A DNA stretch of 64,000 nucleotides from Shinisaurus crocodilurus. Taxonomy: Eukaryota; Chordata; Lepidosauria; Squamata; Shinisauridae. The translations under genes and the position numbers were made by a program. This document shows positions 23,513 to 34,412 of the stretch, piece by piece. Every line of letters starts with the position of its first letter. The first letter of the stretch is position 1. The notes under the pieces are model-generated. The model was not told the DNA's origin. It searched no databases and saw only the letters and a program-made list of their open reading frames with translations. Location of the stretch: NCBI GenBank assembly GCA_021292165.1, contig CM037879.1, positions 119,415,473-119,479,472 of the forward strand. The letters are read 5' to 3'.

Positions 23513-25831
23513 TTGTATGCTATAGAACAGCAGAATTACATATTAGTTCAGAACAGGTGTAGCTGATTCTGATTTGATAAGCTTTTTAAATATCTTATGA
23601 AACAGCACAGTAAACAAATAAAAACTGGTTGGCTCATGGCCATTTTAGTATCACTTCTAAAAAAATAGCACCCTAAATAAAACCCATCTACCACCATCAT
23701 TTAAAGACAGAGCTGACCAAATTGCATTATTCAAGCAGGTCAACAACAAATTACAGCATGCATAGTGGTGATAAATGGAACAATTCCCATTCAGTGAAGC
23801 CTTTACACATGTCTAATTATCTTGGGCTCTCCAAAGTGACTTCTCTGTGTTAACAAGTGTTGGCAGCTGATCCAGCCTAAAAGCCTTAGACTTCACTCTT
23901 GACACTTGTTTTGCTTCCAGTAATGAAGTGGGTAACAGTGCATTCTTCCATAAAAAAGCACAAGATCTCTCTTTGTCCCCCGCCCCTTTCTGATCAGCAA
24001 TATCTATAGATTTCCTTAAGTGCTTCCCCCCCCCATCCCCCTGCTGGAGCTGTTACTAAATGCTGAGTGATGGGGTTGCCACAGCGGCACTGCTCAACAG
24101 ACCCTGAAATTAGCAAAGGGAACTATGACCACCTGACAGCTACTCCTATCATAGCCGCCAAGTTTGAACAAACAGCAGAAGCTATCTTGCTCACAGGAGA
24201 AATAACGTTCATGGAAATATTAAAGAAACGTGAATGCCACTGCCGGAATGGCAACACTTTACAGTAATTGGCTTTTTGTGATTCATGCTGGTCTGAATTC
24301 AGAGAACCACAAATAGGAAGTTTAAAAGCATTAGACTGGGAAATGGCTCTTCCTTCCTAAGAAATGGGGAAAGATCAGATGTTATTGAAGTAAATTTTGT
24401 TTTAATTTACAAGTCTTTCCCCCCCTTTAAAATCTATTTTCTGTAAAGTGTTATGCTTCTGGCTGTTCTGTGAAATCACACTAAGCACATTCCTTGCCTT
24501 CCTGCTGGTATTTAAGAAGATCTATCTTTTGGAATGTCAGATGTTTCCATTAACACACTAAATAAATGGGACATGTCACCATTAATCACAAACTTTCCTT
24601 GCTTTGGTCTTTTCTTAAACTAAATGCAGCTAGTCAAACAGAACCAATACACTGACCATCATTGGTCATTTCTGACATGTCCAACTTTCTGTAAATTGGG
24701 ATAATGCAGTGAAATTTGGTGGTCATATATACTCTTCCGAGAAGAATTCATGGATAATGCCCTACAAACCACTGGATTTAAGGCTCCCTGGTGGGGGGAT
24801 GGAGGGCAGATTGGCTGGAAAGTCCAGTGTTTTTGTTTCAGTATTTTTCCAAATATGACTCACAGCACAGCTTGCTTCTTGCACTACTTTCATTTACTTT
24901 ATGCTGTTGTTTTCCCTACATCGCAATGTTCAAATTACAGGGGTGGCAAAGGTAGCCCCCCTTTACCCTTAGCTACTATTTTTAGAAGGCTAGAAGTGGG
25001 AAGGACAATTATTTGTCCTACTGATTTCCATGGGAACTAAGCTCAATTAACTTAGTCTAGATCCAACCTATCTATGGATCATTCTGGGAGAATCACAGGT
25101 TTCCATAGATGCACTAAAGATGAGGCAGGACTGGCTCACTTACTAAAGATAATATTTTTTGTAACAAGTACCTTAAAGCTAGAGAACATGTTCTCCTTTG
25201 ATGCTCTATTTAATAAGAAGAGTATATAAAAGTGGCTTTGGAAAGAAACAAAAGAACAAAAAAACACTTGCCCCAAAATATTTGCCTTAAAGTTTGTTTT
25301 CTTTTCTAAATACATTTTCTTGCTGTGAAATCCAAAATCATCTTCAATCAATTTAAAATTATTTTTTTTTTTAAAGAAGTGTTTAAAACACCTAATGAAA
25401 TAATGTCTCATCTAAATGTTTTAGATTTTCTGGACCCCAATCCAAAGCCTCCTTTTAATATATCTACTTGGTTTTAACAACCTGCATTGCTGCTTCTTCC
25501 TCAGCTCCTGCACGGTCACTACCCCATTTCTTACACTTTGCTCAGCTCCTGCGTTATGCCATTTCTGACCCCACCCCCTGGTCCCATCCACCACCATCTC
25601 CTGCACCACTTCTTTTCCAGCCTGACGTAATTGTGTCTACAGCTTCCTTTCAGAGATCCAATAGGATCCACATTGATAAATCTTGGACCTTAATTTCTAT
25701 AGGCCCACTCTGTTACTAATTTCACGCTCTACTTGTTTCCATGCATAAACTGACCTCTGCCAACTCCCTATTATTTTATATCTTTGCCAGTCCTTATCTA
25801 TGCCTGTTTTTCATCTTTTTTTCTTTTAAGT
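23513..25831. other. Unassigned, repeat-poor DNA
   Basis: This is one of the longest stretches without a recognisable transposon. No exon can be supported. The 66-codon frame at 24067 and the 96-codon frame at 24750 have no motif. AT-rich, non-repetitive runs at 23640-24000 and 24260-24620 could be conserved non-coding DNA, but this needs an alignment. Confidence 0.35.
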
Positions 25832-26158
25832 TTGTTTATTTATTTATTTATTTAATATATTTATTCACCGCCCATCAGCCAAAAGGCTCCCCGGGGCAGT
25901 TTACAAAAGAAAGCACCACAAAAATAGTATAAAAACACAAACATATTAAAATATAACATGATAAAAACAAGCAGCCAAAATTAATTCAATGCAGAGGTAC
26001 AGTGGCAATAATAAAAGGAATAAAATCAAGCATTAAAATATTGGGCAAATAAAAAGGTCTTCACCTGGCACCTGAAAGAGTAGAGGATAGGCGCCAGGCG
26101 CACCTACTTGGGAAACTGATTCATATATGGGGTGCCACAACTGAGAAGGCCCTTCCCC

Positions 26159-26164
26159 TAGTAG
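26159..26164. repeat. Target site duplication of the CR1 (left copy)
   Basis: TAGTAG is repeated at 26968-26973, directly flanking the CR1 body. Confidence 0.75.
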
Positions 26165-26967
26165 AATCATAGAATCATAGAATCATAGAAAAGTAGAGTT
26201 GGAAGGGGCCTACAAGGCCATCGAGTCCAACCCCCTGCTCAATGCAGGAATCCAGGTCAAAGCATCTCTGACAGATGTCTGTCCAGCCGCACCTTGAATG
26301 CCTCCAGACTGGGAGAGCCCACCACCTCCCTAGGTAGTTGATTCCATTGTCTTATTGCTCTGACAGTCAGGAAATTTTTCCTGATGTTTAGGTGGAATCT
26401 AGGTTCCTGTAACTTGAGCCCATTATTCCGTGTCCTGCAAACTGGGATGAATGAGAAGAGATCTTTGCCCTCCTCTGTGTGACATCCCTTCAAATACTGG
26501 AAGAGTGCGATCATATCTCCCCTCAACCTCCTCTTCTGAAGGCTAAACATGCCCAGTTCTTTCAGTCTCTCCTCATAGGGCCTTGTTTCCAGTCCCTTTA
26601 TCATCCTTGTTGCCCTCCTCTGAACCCTCTCCAGTTTGTCTATGTCCTTGTTAAAGTGAGGTGCCCAGAACTGGACGCAGTACTCAAGATGAGGCCTAAC
26701 CAGTGCCGAGTAAAGGGGAATTATCACTTCCCGCGATTTGGAAGCTATACTTCTATTAATACAGCCCAAAATTGCATTTGCCTTCTTTGCAGCCACGTCG
26801 CATTGCTGGCTCATATTCAGTTTGTGATCTACCACAATTCCAAGATCCTTCTCACTTGTAGTATTGTTGAGCCAAGTGTCCCCCATTCTGTAACTCTGCA
26901 TTTGGTTTCCTCTCCCTAGGTGCAGCACTTGGCATTTATCCCTGTTAAATTTCATTCTGTTGTTTTT
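26165..26967 (-). mobile_element. CR1 LINE, 5'-truncated, inserted in L2
   Basis: The 3' end is the classic CR1 tail: an 8-bp ATTCTATG-type repeat, seen here as AATCATAGAATCATAGAATC at 26165-26190. The 5' truncation is at 26967. The element splits an L2 whose sequence resumes on both sides and is bounded by TAGTAG on each side. Confidence 0.95.
26257..26955 (-). pseudogene. CR1 ORF2 C-terminal fragment
   Basis: A 232-codon open frame with the CR1 blocks in order: KFNRDKCQVLHLGR, TSEKDLGIVVDHKLNMS, CDVAAKKANAILGCI, LYSALVRPHLEYCVQFWAPH, LERVQRRATRMIKGLE, SLQKRRLRGDMIALFQYLKG, then FLTVRAIRQWNQLPREVV and a stop after HLSEML. It starts downstream of the catalytic YADD box, so it has no polymerase activity. 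The frame is fully open over 699 bp, which points to a young insertion compared with the other CR1 pieces here. The start codon is internal to the family protein. Confidence 0.93.
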
Positions 26968-27325
26968 TAGTAGCCACCCTTCTAGCCTCTTTTGGAGTGG
27001 GCACTCTGAGAACGGCCTCCAAAGAAGATCTCAGGGTTCAGGCAGGCTTGTATGGGATGAGGCGTTCCTTCAGATAACCTGGCCCCAAACTGTTTAGGGG
27101 CCAACACAGTAGGACCAGACGGTGCTCTGGATGCCTCAGTTAAAGGAACTACATTAGCTGTGGAGTCCAACTCATGGCGAATCCAAGCGATTTTATCCTC
27201 AAAGTGCTGTGCAAACTCATCACAGCGGGTTTCCGAGGGTTCTACTAAATCTTTCTCTGGCCCCGATAGTAAAAGGCCATGAACCACACGGAAAAGTTCA
27301 TGTAGAGTAGGGAGCAAGGCAGAGG

Positions 27326-27548
27326 CTAAGAGTGTGAGCTGGAAAATCTCTGGTTCAAAATCTTCTGTAAGCCATGAACACCGACTAGGTGGTCTTACTC
27401 CACTCTCCTCCCAGCCTTTCATCTGCAACATGGGGGTAGTAATGCTGGCCTGCTTTACGGAGGAATTTTATGAAGAATACTGAGATAATAATTAATGCAA
27501 ACTGTTCTGAACATTTGAAAAATGCTTTATAAATACTAAATAATATGA
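27326..27548 (+). mobile_element. MIR-type CORE-SINE, ancient copy
   Basis: The order GGCTAAGAGTGTGAGCTGG, CTGGTTCAAAATC (decayed box B), CTTTCATCTGCAACATGGGG, GTAGTAATGCTGGCC, TACTGAGATAATAATT and AAAATGCTTTATAAATACTA follows the MIR layout of tRNA-like head, core and L2-like tail. The degree of decay fits an amniote-age insertion. It abuts the minus-strand L2. Confidence 0.85.
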
Positions 27549-27689
27549 CCACCGAATTAGTCCGTCACACACTGTGGTTAGGCCTAACATTACTTCCCCT
27601 CTGTAGCTGCATGGAGCAGTGATAACACAGGACTGATGTGTGTAAACTTAAATGAGGCTACTAAAATGGCCACCTTTTCACATAGTCAC

Positions 27690-28120
27690 AGGCTTAAAAG
27701 CAGTTAATGAGAGAGCTCAACACACTTTCCAATGGAGTTCCACACTGATGGTCCCTCCACTGAAAAGACCCTGTCTCTTGTGCTGCCAACCTGATGGATC
27801 TTACCAGCATGTGAGTAGGAACTATGTGTCTCTGGGCAGGCTCATATAGGTGCAGGCGGTCCTTCAAATAAACTGATTCCAAGACATTTAGGGCTTTAAA
27901 GGCAATAGCAACCAGCACTATGAACTGAGCCTGAAAACTCACATGCATCCAGTACAGCCGGTACAGAATCAGTGTTATATCACTCCAGTCACTGGCCCTC
28001 ACAAGCTACTGGCAGCTGCATTCAGCACCAGCTGAAGCTTCCAGACTGTCTCCCAACTAGGCAGCCTCATGTAAAGTGCATTACTTGAGTAGCTCTATCA
28101 GTGTTCTTCTACATAATCAA
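27690..28120 (-). mobile_element. L2-clade LINE ORF2 C-terminal fragment, degenerate
   Basis: The minus strand gives, in order: NALYMRLPS, KLQLVLNAAAS, LYRLYWMHVSFQAQF, VAIAFKALN and VYLKDRL, then a decayed PFQWRDHQCGTPL-like end. These match LDYCNALYVGLP, KLQLVQNAAAR, LKDLHWLPVACRAEF, LTFKTLY and VYLKERL of the L2 at 55 kb. It is older and more diverged than the 25.8-kb copy. Confidence 0.85.
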
Positions 28121-28321
28121 CCCCAACATGATGAATCCCAAGAGGCCATAATACGCCAGTGAGCTGCTTTAGGACTGGTGGCCCACAAGTTCTGCAGTCC
28201 TGGATGAGCAAAAAGAGAAAACTTAGCAAAATTTTAGCAGAAAGAGAAACCATATATCCAAATGTGTGTAAAACTTCATTTCGGACACAACGCTAACTGC
28301 CAAAAACAGACATTACTTTAA
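28121..28321. other. Unassigned sequence
   Basis: No feature is recognised. Confidence 0.35.
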
Positions 28322-28456
28322 ATCTATGACTAGCAGCTACACCTTTTCCTCTTCATTTTTACCATAGAGTGGGTTCGGGGCCCCTGATCTGGATCAGGAC
28401 CCTGTCAGGGTAGTGGGAATGGGATAGGGGAGCTTTTAAGATCTGGATCTTTATGG
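28322..28456 (+). repeat. Unclassified interspersed repeat (copy 1)
   Basis: CTAGCAGCTACACCTTTTCC, CTGATCTGGATCAGGACCCT and GGAGCTTTTAAGATCTGGAT match the complement of 31434-31580. The family is not identified. The copies are in opposite orientation about 3 kb apart. Confidence 0.7.
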
Positions 28457-30002
28457 CATTTCTACACTTTGTTATCATCCATGCTATTACAGGTTGAGCT
28501 GCTTTTTCTGTTTGATGTTAATAAAATTAATTCAATACCGAGTCCCACGCGACATGCTTCCCTATACAGCTTCTTGCTAAAAAGCACAGCACTATCATAT
28601 TGATAGGTATATTTAAACAGAAATTTAATACCCCTTTGATAGGCACTAGTTCTTGAGTAACAATTTCCCCCCACAGACCACTTCATTTGAAATTACTGTG
28701 TATGCAGTACACTAAGCAACACTTTCCATGCAGGTTCGTTTCTCAGGTTCATTAGAGTATGCTTGAGGGTTGCCTTCTCCGTACTTATATGAGCCGACTG
28801 CTTTGCGTTAGTGCTTTTCAGAATACTGGAGACTATACAAATTATAAAGCAAGTCGATGACAATTATCATGGTTAACATCATGCATTCACAGGGCTTTTG
28901 CTGCTACATCTCTGAACAACACCTTCCATGTCACTTGAAAGTTTGCTTTTGAAACATGAGTTAGTTTCAGAAGTGGTTCATGATGTAGAAGTAGTTATTC
29001 AAAAGCCTTGCTGTGCGTCTCCGAGACTTTGCACACACACAAAGAAGCTCCGGATCACACAGCCTATACCAGTAAGCCCTCCGGAATTGAGTTATTAACT
29101 TGGAGAAATGAAACTATAGGGCTGCATTCAAAGAACTGAGTGCAGAAGAAAAACAGCTGCTAGCACGGTCCTGCAAAAGCTTGCTGGAGAGCATGCACTA
29201 GAATTCACACAATGCTGCAGATAGATACCATACCATATTTATTCACAGACAGCACACATATTACGGTTGAGCCAAATTGGGGTTGGGAAGTGAACAGGTG
29301 CTTTCACAAACACTGTACTGCATGCACACGCTGCCGCCACCCCCTTTCTTGATTTCTCAAAAGGGGGCTTGAAAAGGAACAAAAGTGTTTGCAGCAGTCC
29401 CCTCCTGAAACCCACTTAGAAGGTAGAGTAATTCTCCATTCACCTCTCAGAACACATTTAAATGGCTGCTGCCGAATTCCTCTTCCTGGTGCTCTCCACC
29501 TGAATAGAATGGCCCCAATTAGAGTCAGGCACAGTTCCTCCCACAAGCAGCCCTCAGTGGGGCTCAAACCCCACCTCTGTTTCTCCCTGCCCTTCCTGCC
29601 AGCACTTACCATGTTTGCAAAAAGAAATAAAGCCTTGCTTGTGGAAAGGGGAGGGAATAGCCGCATCATTGTCTCATGATCCCGGGCAGGAAAATAGTTT
29701 GTGTATCATTCGGTGCCATGGAGAGAGCCCCTCTGGTGTTAAATGAGATCTCACCAGATCAGACCTGCTCCCCCTTCCCCAAAGTAGTATGATGCTTGTT
29801 TGTTTTGTTTGGGGATAAGAGGGAATTGGACACAATGACTAAACTGGGATTTTTGAGTGTTCATAATTATTGAACATTCTAAAAACCCGTCTAGGCTTTC
29901 TGAGTGATTGATATAAATGCTCAACATCCCAATTTATTTTCATGGTCAAAGGAGGGATGACAACATCCCAATGCAAATGTATCTTTATTGGCAGTACTGA
30001 TG
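28457..30002. other. Unassigned DNA containing the source of a 70-bp duplication
   Basis: No gene is supported. The frames at 29304-29679 on both strands have no motif. The segment 28833-28902 recurs exactly at 30048-30117. Confidence 0.35.
28833..28902 (+). repeat. 70-bp direct repeat, copy 1
   Basis: Identical over all 70 positions to 30048-30117 (begins CTATACAAATTATAAAGCAA, ends CACAGGGCTTTTGCT). Confidence 0.97.
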
Positions 30003-30047
30003 CATTTTTATTTATTTATTTATTATATTTTTTAATCGCCCATCTGG
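30003..30047 (-). mobile_element. Very short L2 (subfamily A) 3' tail
   Basis: TTTATTTATTTATTTATTAT followed by TTTTTTAATCGCCCATCTGG is the complement of the L2-A end CCAGATGGGCGATAAATAAA. Only about 45 bp was copied before the sequence switches to the 70-bp duplicate. Confidence 0.8.
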
Positions 30048-30117
30048 CTATACAAATTATAAAGCAAGTCGATGACAATTATCATGGTTAACATCATGCA
30101 TTCACAGGGCTTTTGCT
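30048..30117 (+). repeat. 70-bp direct repeat, copy 2
   Basis: Exact duplicate of 28833-28902, joined without a gap to the truncated L2 tail at 30003-30047. Confidence 0.97.
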
Positions 30118-31433
30118 TTATTAAAAGAAAAACCTGTTTAGTGCTTTATAATGGTAGATGAATTTTGCAATTGTTTCCTATTAGGCAATTTGTCTTAGTG
30201 CTCTTCGGTATTTCTGTATCTATCTAGCATGGCTTTATCCAGATTACAATTACAGACATGACTACGGTAAAATGGAATTAAGATTTAATTTGAGTGGCCT
30301 ATCATTATTCCTGTCTTACAGTATATTTGGTTTCAGAGAACATTATACAACCAGTCTTCCATTTTCTGTGTTTTTGTCCTTCACACATTTTGCTTCCCTA
30401 TTTGCCCTTATTACTCTTCCTTGTGTTGTGCTATGATCATTGTTTTCCTAAAGTGTTTATGACACGCCATGAGAAGCCTACACAATCCTTTCAGTTTATG
30501 CAACCAGAAAATATCTATTTTTAAACATGCACTTTTGAGCCACACCATTTAATAATGAATCAAACAGACATTCTTGGGAGGGGAAGCAGAGAATCCCTTT
30601 CCTCTAAAAATTAGCATTCAAGAGCAGCTGGGTAAGAATTCTCAGAAACTAGCATTGCTTATTTTAGACACAATATAAAGCGCAGACCCCTAACACTTAG
30701 CAAAAATCTTTAAACTTTAATATGGTCATCCATTACAAGGAGAACTGAGGACAGAATAGCATTGCTGAACTCTCTTTGGGCCAGGAGAGAATACTCTTTC
30801 TCCCGCTTTAGTACATTTGGAATTTTCCAAGCTATTAAGTTACCTTAGAGGTTGCGTTACTGGAATGTTACGTGGATAAAAAAAAAATACTAAAAATGGT
30901 TACAGTAAATCATCAACAAAGCTGGTTCTTAGAGGAGTCAGACACCTCTCCTCCAATTAACATGTCAAAGCGATTCATGAGGTAAAATTGCTTAGGAAAA
31001 AAGCCGCAAAAGCAGCTGCTTTAGCTATAGATCTGGGGGAAGCAGAAGTGAAAGGAAAGTTTGCAGACTGTCCCACTCACCACACATAACTTAAATCCTA
31101 AATACCTTTCACATTGTTCAGTGTTGTACATGCCTTCTACATGTTGAGCCCATGCAGATGACCTTTGGAATGGATGACTACCCAAAACTGAACTTCCTAA
31201 TTCTGTGGTAACTTGATTGTCTGTACCTTCCAAATGTTAGGAGAATTTTACCACCCATCAGGGGCAGATGTGCAGGGGAATGTGTGTAAAATTGATGTTG
31301 GTATCCATCCTTTGTAACTACTATGCTGTTTTGTTTAGAGACAGGTGGCCTCAATTTGGAATGGGCTCATTCCTTCCAGTCTTTTTTGAAGGGCCAAAAG
31401 AGACATTACTTTCAATGTGTGTCTAGAACTATG
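30118..31433. other. Unassigned AT-rich DNA
   Basis: No gene or named repeat is recognised. Confidence 0.4.
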
Positions 31434-31586
31434 TCATTCCCCCCCATTTTTAGTAGGCGCAAGGGGCCCAATCTATATCTTAAAAGCCCTATGACCTGCT
31501 CCCCATGCCAGGGTCCTGATCTGGTTCAGGGGGCCTGTGCCTTCTCTAAAGTAAAAATAAAAAAAAGATGTAGCTGCTAGACAAGA
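31434..31586 (-). repeat. Unclassified interspersed repeat (copy 2)
   Basis: Complement of the repeat at 28322-28456: AGGGTCCTGATCTGGTTCAG, ATATCTTAAAAGCCC and GATGTAGCTGCTAG. Confidence 0.7.
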
Positions 31587-31601
31587 TATAAAAAAGATAT
31601 T

Positions 31602-31734
31602 GGGCACAATCCAGGAAAAGAAAGTTGTGACTAAATTTCATAGGAAGCAATAGAATGGGTCTTAATCATAAATACCTTGACTCTTGTTAGTTTAAATGGG
31701 ACTTAATCATTGCTAACCTTTGCTGGATTATGCC
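31602..31734. mobile_element. Short inverted-repeat element (CAATCC family)
   Basis: Begins GGGCACAATCC and ends GGATTATGCCT, which are inverted copies. The interior GGGACTTAATCATTGC matches GGGTCTTAATCATAAA on the same strand. This resembles the 44987-45072 element in layout. Confidence 0.55.
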
Positions 31735-31899
31735 TATTCCTTTATGTTATAAGTTGCTTCTCATTTCTGATAAAATTGAACTTCAATGCGTATGCGTGTC
31801 TGTGAGCTCTTAAAAATACTCCCAAAGAATAAAACCAGCTGTCAGCCCTTAACAGCCAGCAAATGCTGAGCAGATGAAGTTTGTAAGCTTACAGATGAA

Positions 31900-32110
31900 G
31901 ATTGTAAACCATGGACAATTTCATATGGGAGGAAGTGGTCATTAATATCCTGGTTCCAAACTGTTGACGGCTTTCAGGTAAGAACCAGCATAGTGACTTG
32001 TGCCTGAAAGCAGGTTGGGAGCCAGTGTAACTGAGGTAGGACCAGTTTAATATGGTCTGTAAAGTGCGCAGAAAGCAATTTGCTGCAGTTAATGTCACTC
32101 AAGCAACAAA
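31900..32110 (-). mobile_element. L2-clade LINE fragment, highly degenerate
   Basis: The minus strand reads DHIKLVLPQLHWLPTCFQAQ and then MLVLT, matching the L2 block HITPVLKDLHWLPVACRAEF and VLVLTF. Stops and shifts are frequent. Confidence 0.7.
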
Positions 32111-33409
32111 TCTATCCTTCTTGTAATTTTACCTATAGAAGTGTCCTACAAAGATGTAACTTTCACCACAAGACATTATGGCAATAAAAGACAGCAATGG
32201 AATGACTTTGTCTTTTATCTTCAGTTAGCAAAAAGGATTTGTCCTTCTTTGGCAGACAAGAACTTCAGGACCACAATTCACCTTCTATCACCTTCAGGCT
32301 GTTCTGGTGCAGCGTCCTTCTTCTAGTGTTGACTGCAAATCCACATGGAGATAAGAACTCATCCATCATGTAGCGACTGATTTCTTAAATGGGTCAGCCC
32401 AAACAGAGCAATTTGCTAGGTTATCAGATAACATCTCCATTATAACAAATGTTGTCTATGACATACAGTTATATAATAATCAGATTAAAGTTTGATTTGA
32501 TGTTCTTTACTTGATATCTAGTTGAAATATCTGCTACAGTACAAGAATGCAAGATTACTATAAGAGTTCTACCTACTGGAAATGTAAATGGGGACCTTTA
32601 AAATATCCTGTTCTTGCTGCTATCAGGGGGCTAATCCCAGCGTTACACTTTCTGCTTCTCTTTAAGACTCGTGCAGGGAAGTTTGGAATAAATGGCTCTT
32701 TGCAATGCCAGAAATAGATTGATACTACTCTGAAAGCCAGTCTGCCACTTGCATAAGTCAGACTATTCTGACATTACAAAGGGTATGATATGCTACCTTT
32801 TCAAACAACATGCATATCACACATGAACATCGTCCCACATTAACTTGAGTAATGAAGTACTTCATTTTTGTACTTTTGCATTGCCACCAGTGAGGAACAA
32901 ATTACTTCTTTTCCTGACTGGTTTGAGAAGAAAAATAGTGGCCATCTCATTCAAGGAATAAAGCGGGGGGGGGGATATGCTGGTGCTGATGTTGAAAGGG
33001 AAACACGATCTTTTATCCAACACTATTTTGCCCCAAAGGACAGACCCATTCACAGTCCTCGTCGAACACCACAGAGGAAATAACAGAGAATTGCTGCTGT
33101 CTCTTTCACTAGTACGTTAACACAAAACTGTCAGGTCAGGTGTAAAATGTACAGCTGCAGGGGCACATCAGCAGCACATCTGGCAGTAAACTGTACTGTA
33201 GAGGTGGTGAAGTCTGACAATGGGAGCGATGGGGTTCAGGCCCTGGATTTCGTGGCTTTGTCCCCCTCCATCCATGGCTCTGTCTGTGTAATGGATCCAT
33301 CTGATCCATTACAGATCCTCCCTGGATCTGTTTTCCATTAGCCGTACCCTTATCTCTCCTTTCCTTGGTGAGGAGGGCAGTGAGGAGGGCTGCAGAGATC
33401 CACCATGGA
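32111..33409. other. Unassigned DNA
   Basis: No gene is supported. A small palindrome around TAATGGATCC/GGATCAGATGGATCC lies near 33287-33315. A G run lies at 32964-32974. Confidence 0.35.
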
Positions 33410-33500
33410 TCCAGATGTTTTAGACTTAATCTCCCTTCAGTCCAGGCCAGCATGCCCAATGGCCAGGAATTCTGGGAGTTGTAGTCCAAAATATCTGGTA
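33410..33500. mobile_element. hAT-like palindromic MITE, truncated
   Basis: CCAGATGTTTTAGACTTAAT, CAGGCCAGCATGCCCAATGG, CCAGGAATTCTGGGAGTTGT and AGTCCAAAATATCTGG follow the design of 23381-23512. A separate head, CCCCAACCTGGTGTCC, lies at 33575-33591. Confidence 0.7.
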
Positions 33501-33673
33501 CAGTGGTGGTGAGGAATGCTCACACCCGTAGATACTGCTACAAACATGCACCATATCATCTAGACCAGCCTCCCCCAACCTGGTGTCCTCTTTCACCCCT
33601 GGACGCACAACCCCATGGGTCACACACACTCTTTTGGTGGGTGCCAAAAAAATCAAAATAAAAAATAGCATCT

Positions 33674-33756
33674 GTAGTGGCTACGGAGAGCCAAAGGGGT
33701 CAGAATTAGCTTGTTTGCAAGCTACTGTTGACCTTTTGATGCTCCGTAGCCACTAC
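33674..33756. repeat. Foldback repeat with 15-bp perfect arms
   Basis: GTAGTGGCTACGGAG (33674-33688) and CTCCGTAGCCACTAC (33742-33756) are exact inverted copies. Weaker pairing continues inward (GGGGTCA with TTGACCTTTT). Confidence 0.85.
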
Positions 33757-33814
33757 GTATGCCATTTGAAAAATTAATTAATTAATTTGGGGGCAGTGGG
33801 GGGCTGAATGCATG

Positions 33815-34412
33815 ACCGGTGCAAGGCAGTTTGGCGCCCTAGGCAAAATTATATTTAGTGCCCCCCTCGTGCTGGGAGGGGGGGCTCTGGAGCAAAGCAG
33901 CCGGGAAATGCCTGCTCGCCCAGCGCCCCCCCTGGCCCCGCCACCGGGGCCAGCAGCCCTCCATGGGCCTGGAGGCGGCGGTGCCTCTGGGACCCGTTTC
34001 CAGGCAGCCGCTTTCCCCGCTGCCAAGCTGGCCTCGCCGCCTGTACCCACCGCGCGGAGGCTCTGCGCAGCATCTCTGGCCGCCGCCGCCACGCGGGCTC
34101 CTGACCCAGCCTAGCTCGGGAAGAGGCACCCCCCCGCCGAGGAAAGCCGAGCATGACCCGGAGCCCATCCGGCGCCCGCAATCCCCCACACTGACCTGGT
34201 GGTGCCTTTGTCCAGTGGCGTCTCCACGGCTGCCCTGCCCTGCTGCCTCGCCGACAGATCCGAGCTCCGCGAGCGGCAGGCAGGCAGCGCGTCGCCCAGC
34301 AGTCCCGGTGGCAGCAAGGAAGAGTCAGCCGGCAGGAGCGGAGCGTTTCTGCGTCCGCTTCAGCCACACGCCCTAGGCAGCCGCCTAGTTCGCCTAGTGG
34401 TAGCGCCGGCCC
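33815..34412. mobile_element. CpG-rich non-autonomous DNA element, about 600 bp
   Basis: The left end CCGGTGCAAGGCAGTTTGGC with GCCCTAGGC and the right end (complement GGGCCGGCGCTACCACTAGG, then GCCTAGGGCG) are inverted and related. The left end occurs again at 58131-58190. The interior is very rich in GC and CpG, so all frames stay open. The overlapping frames of 100-195 codons there are side effects of composition. Confidence 0.75.

Larger units (their letters stand above)
25832..27325 (-). mobile_element. L2-clade LINE (subfamily B), internally deleted, with a nested CR1
   Basis: Minus-strand L2. From its 3' end it has a (TAAA)n tail at 25832-25860, a 3' UTR, and then the ORF2 C-terminus with blocks GRAFSVVAP (near 26140) and YLKERLIPYKPA and ARRVAT (near 26975-27080). 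These join to a mid-ORF block, HELFRVVHGLL and EFAQHFEDKI, at 27190-27310. The latter equals the linker LFQVVRSLVGP and ALAKHFADKI of the 50-kb L2, so the catalytic reverse-transcriptase core between them has been deleted, with the junction near 27100. A CR1 at 26165-26967 interrupts it. The 5' edge near 27325 abuts a MIR-like SINE. Confidence 0.85.

Noticed and set aside
24750..25040. A 96-codon plus-strand frame
   Set aside because: No motif, unlikely composition, and no support from the surrounding sequence.
26479..26919. A 146-codon plus-strand frame
   Set aside because: Antisense of the CR1 reverse-transcriptase fragment.
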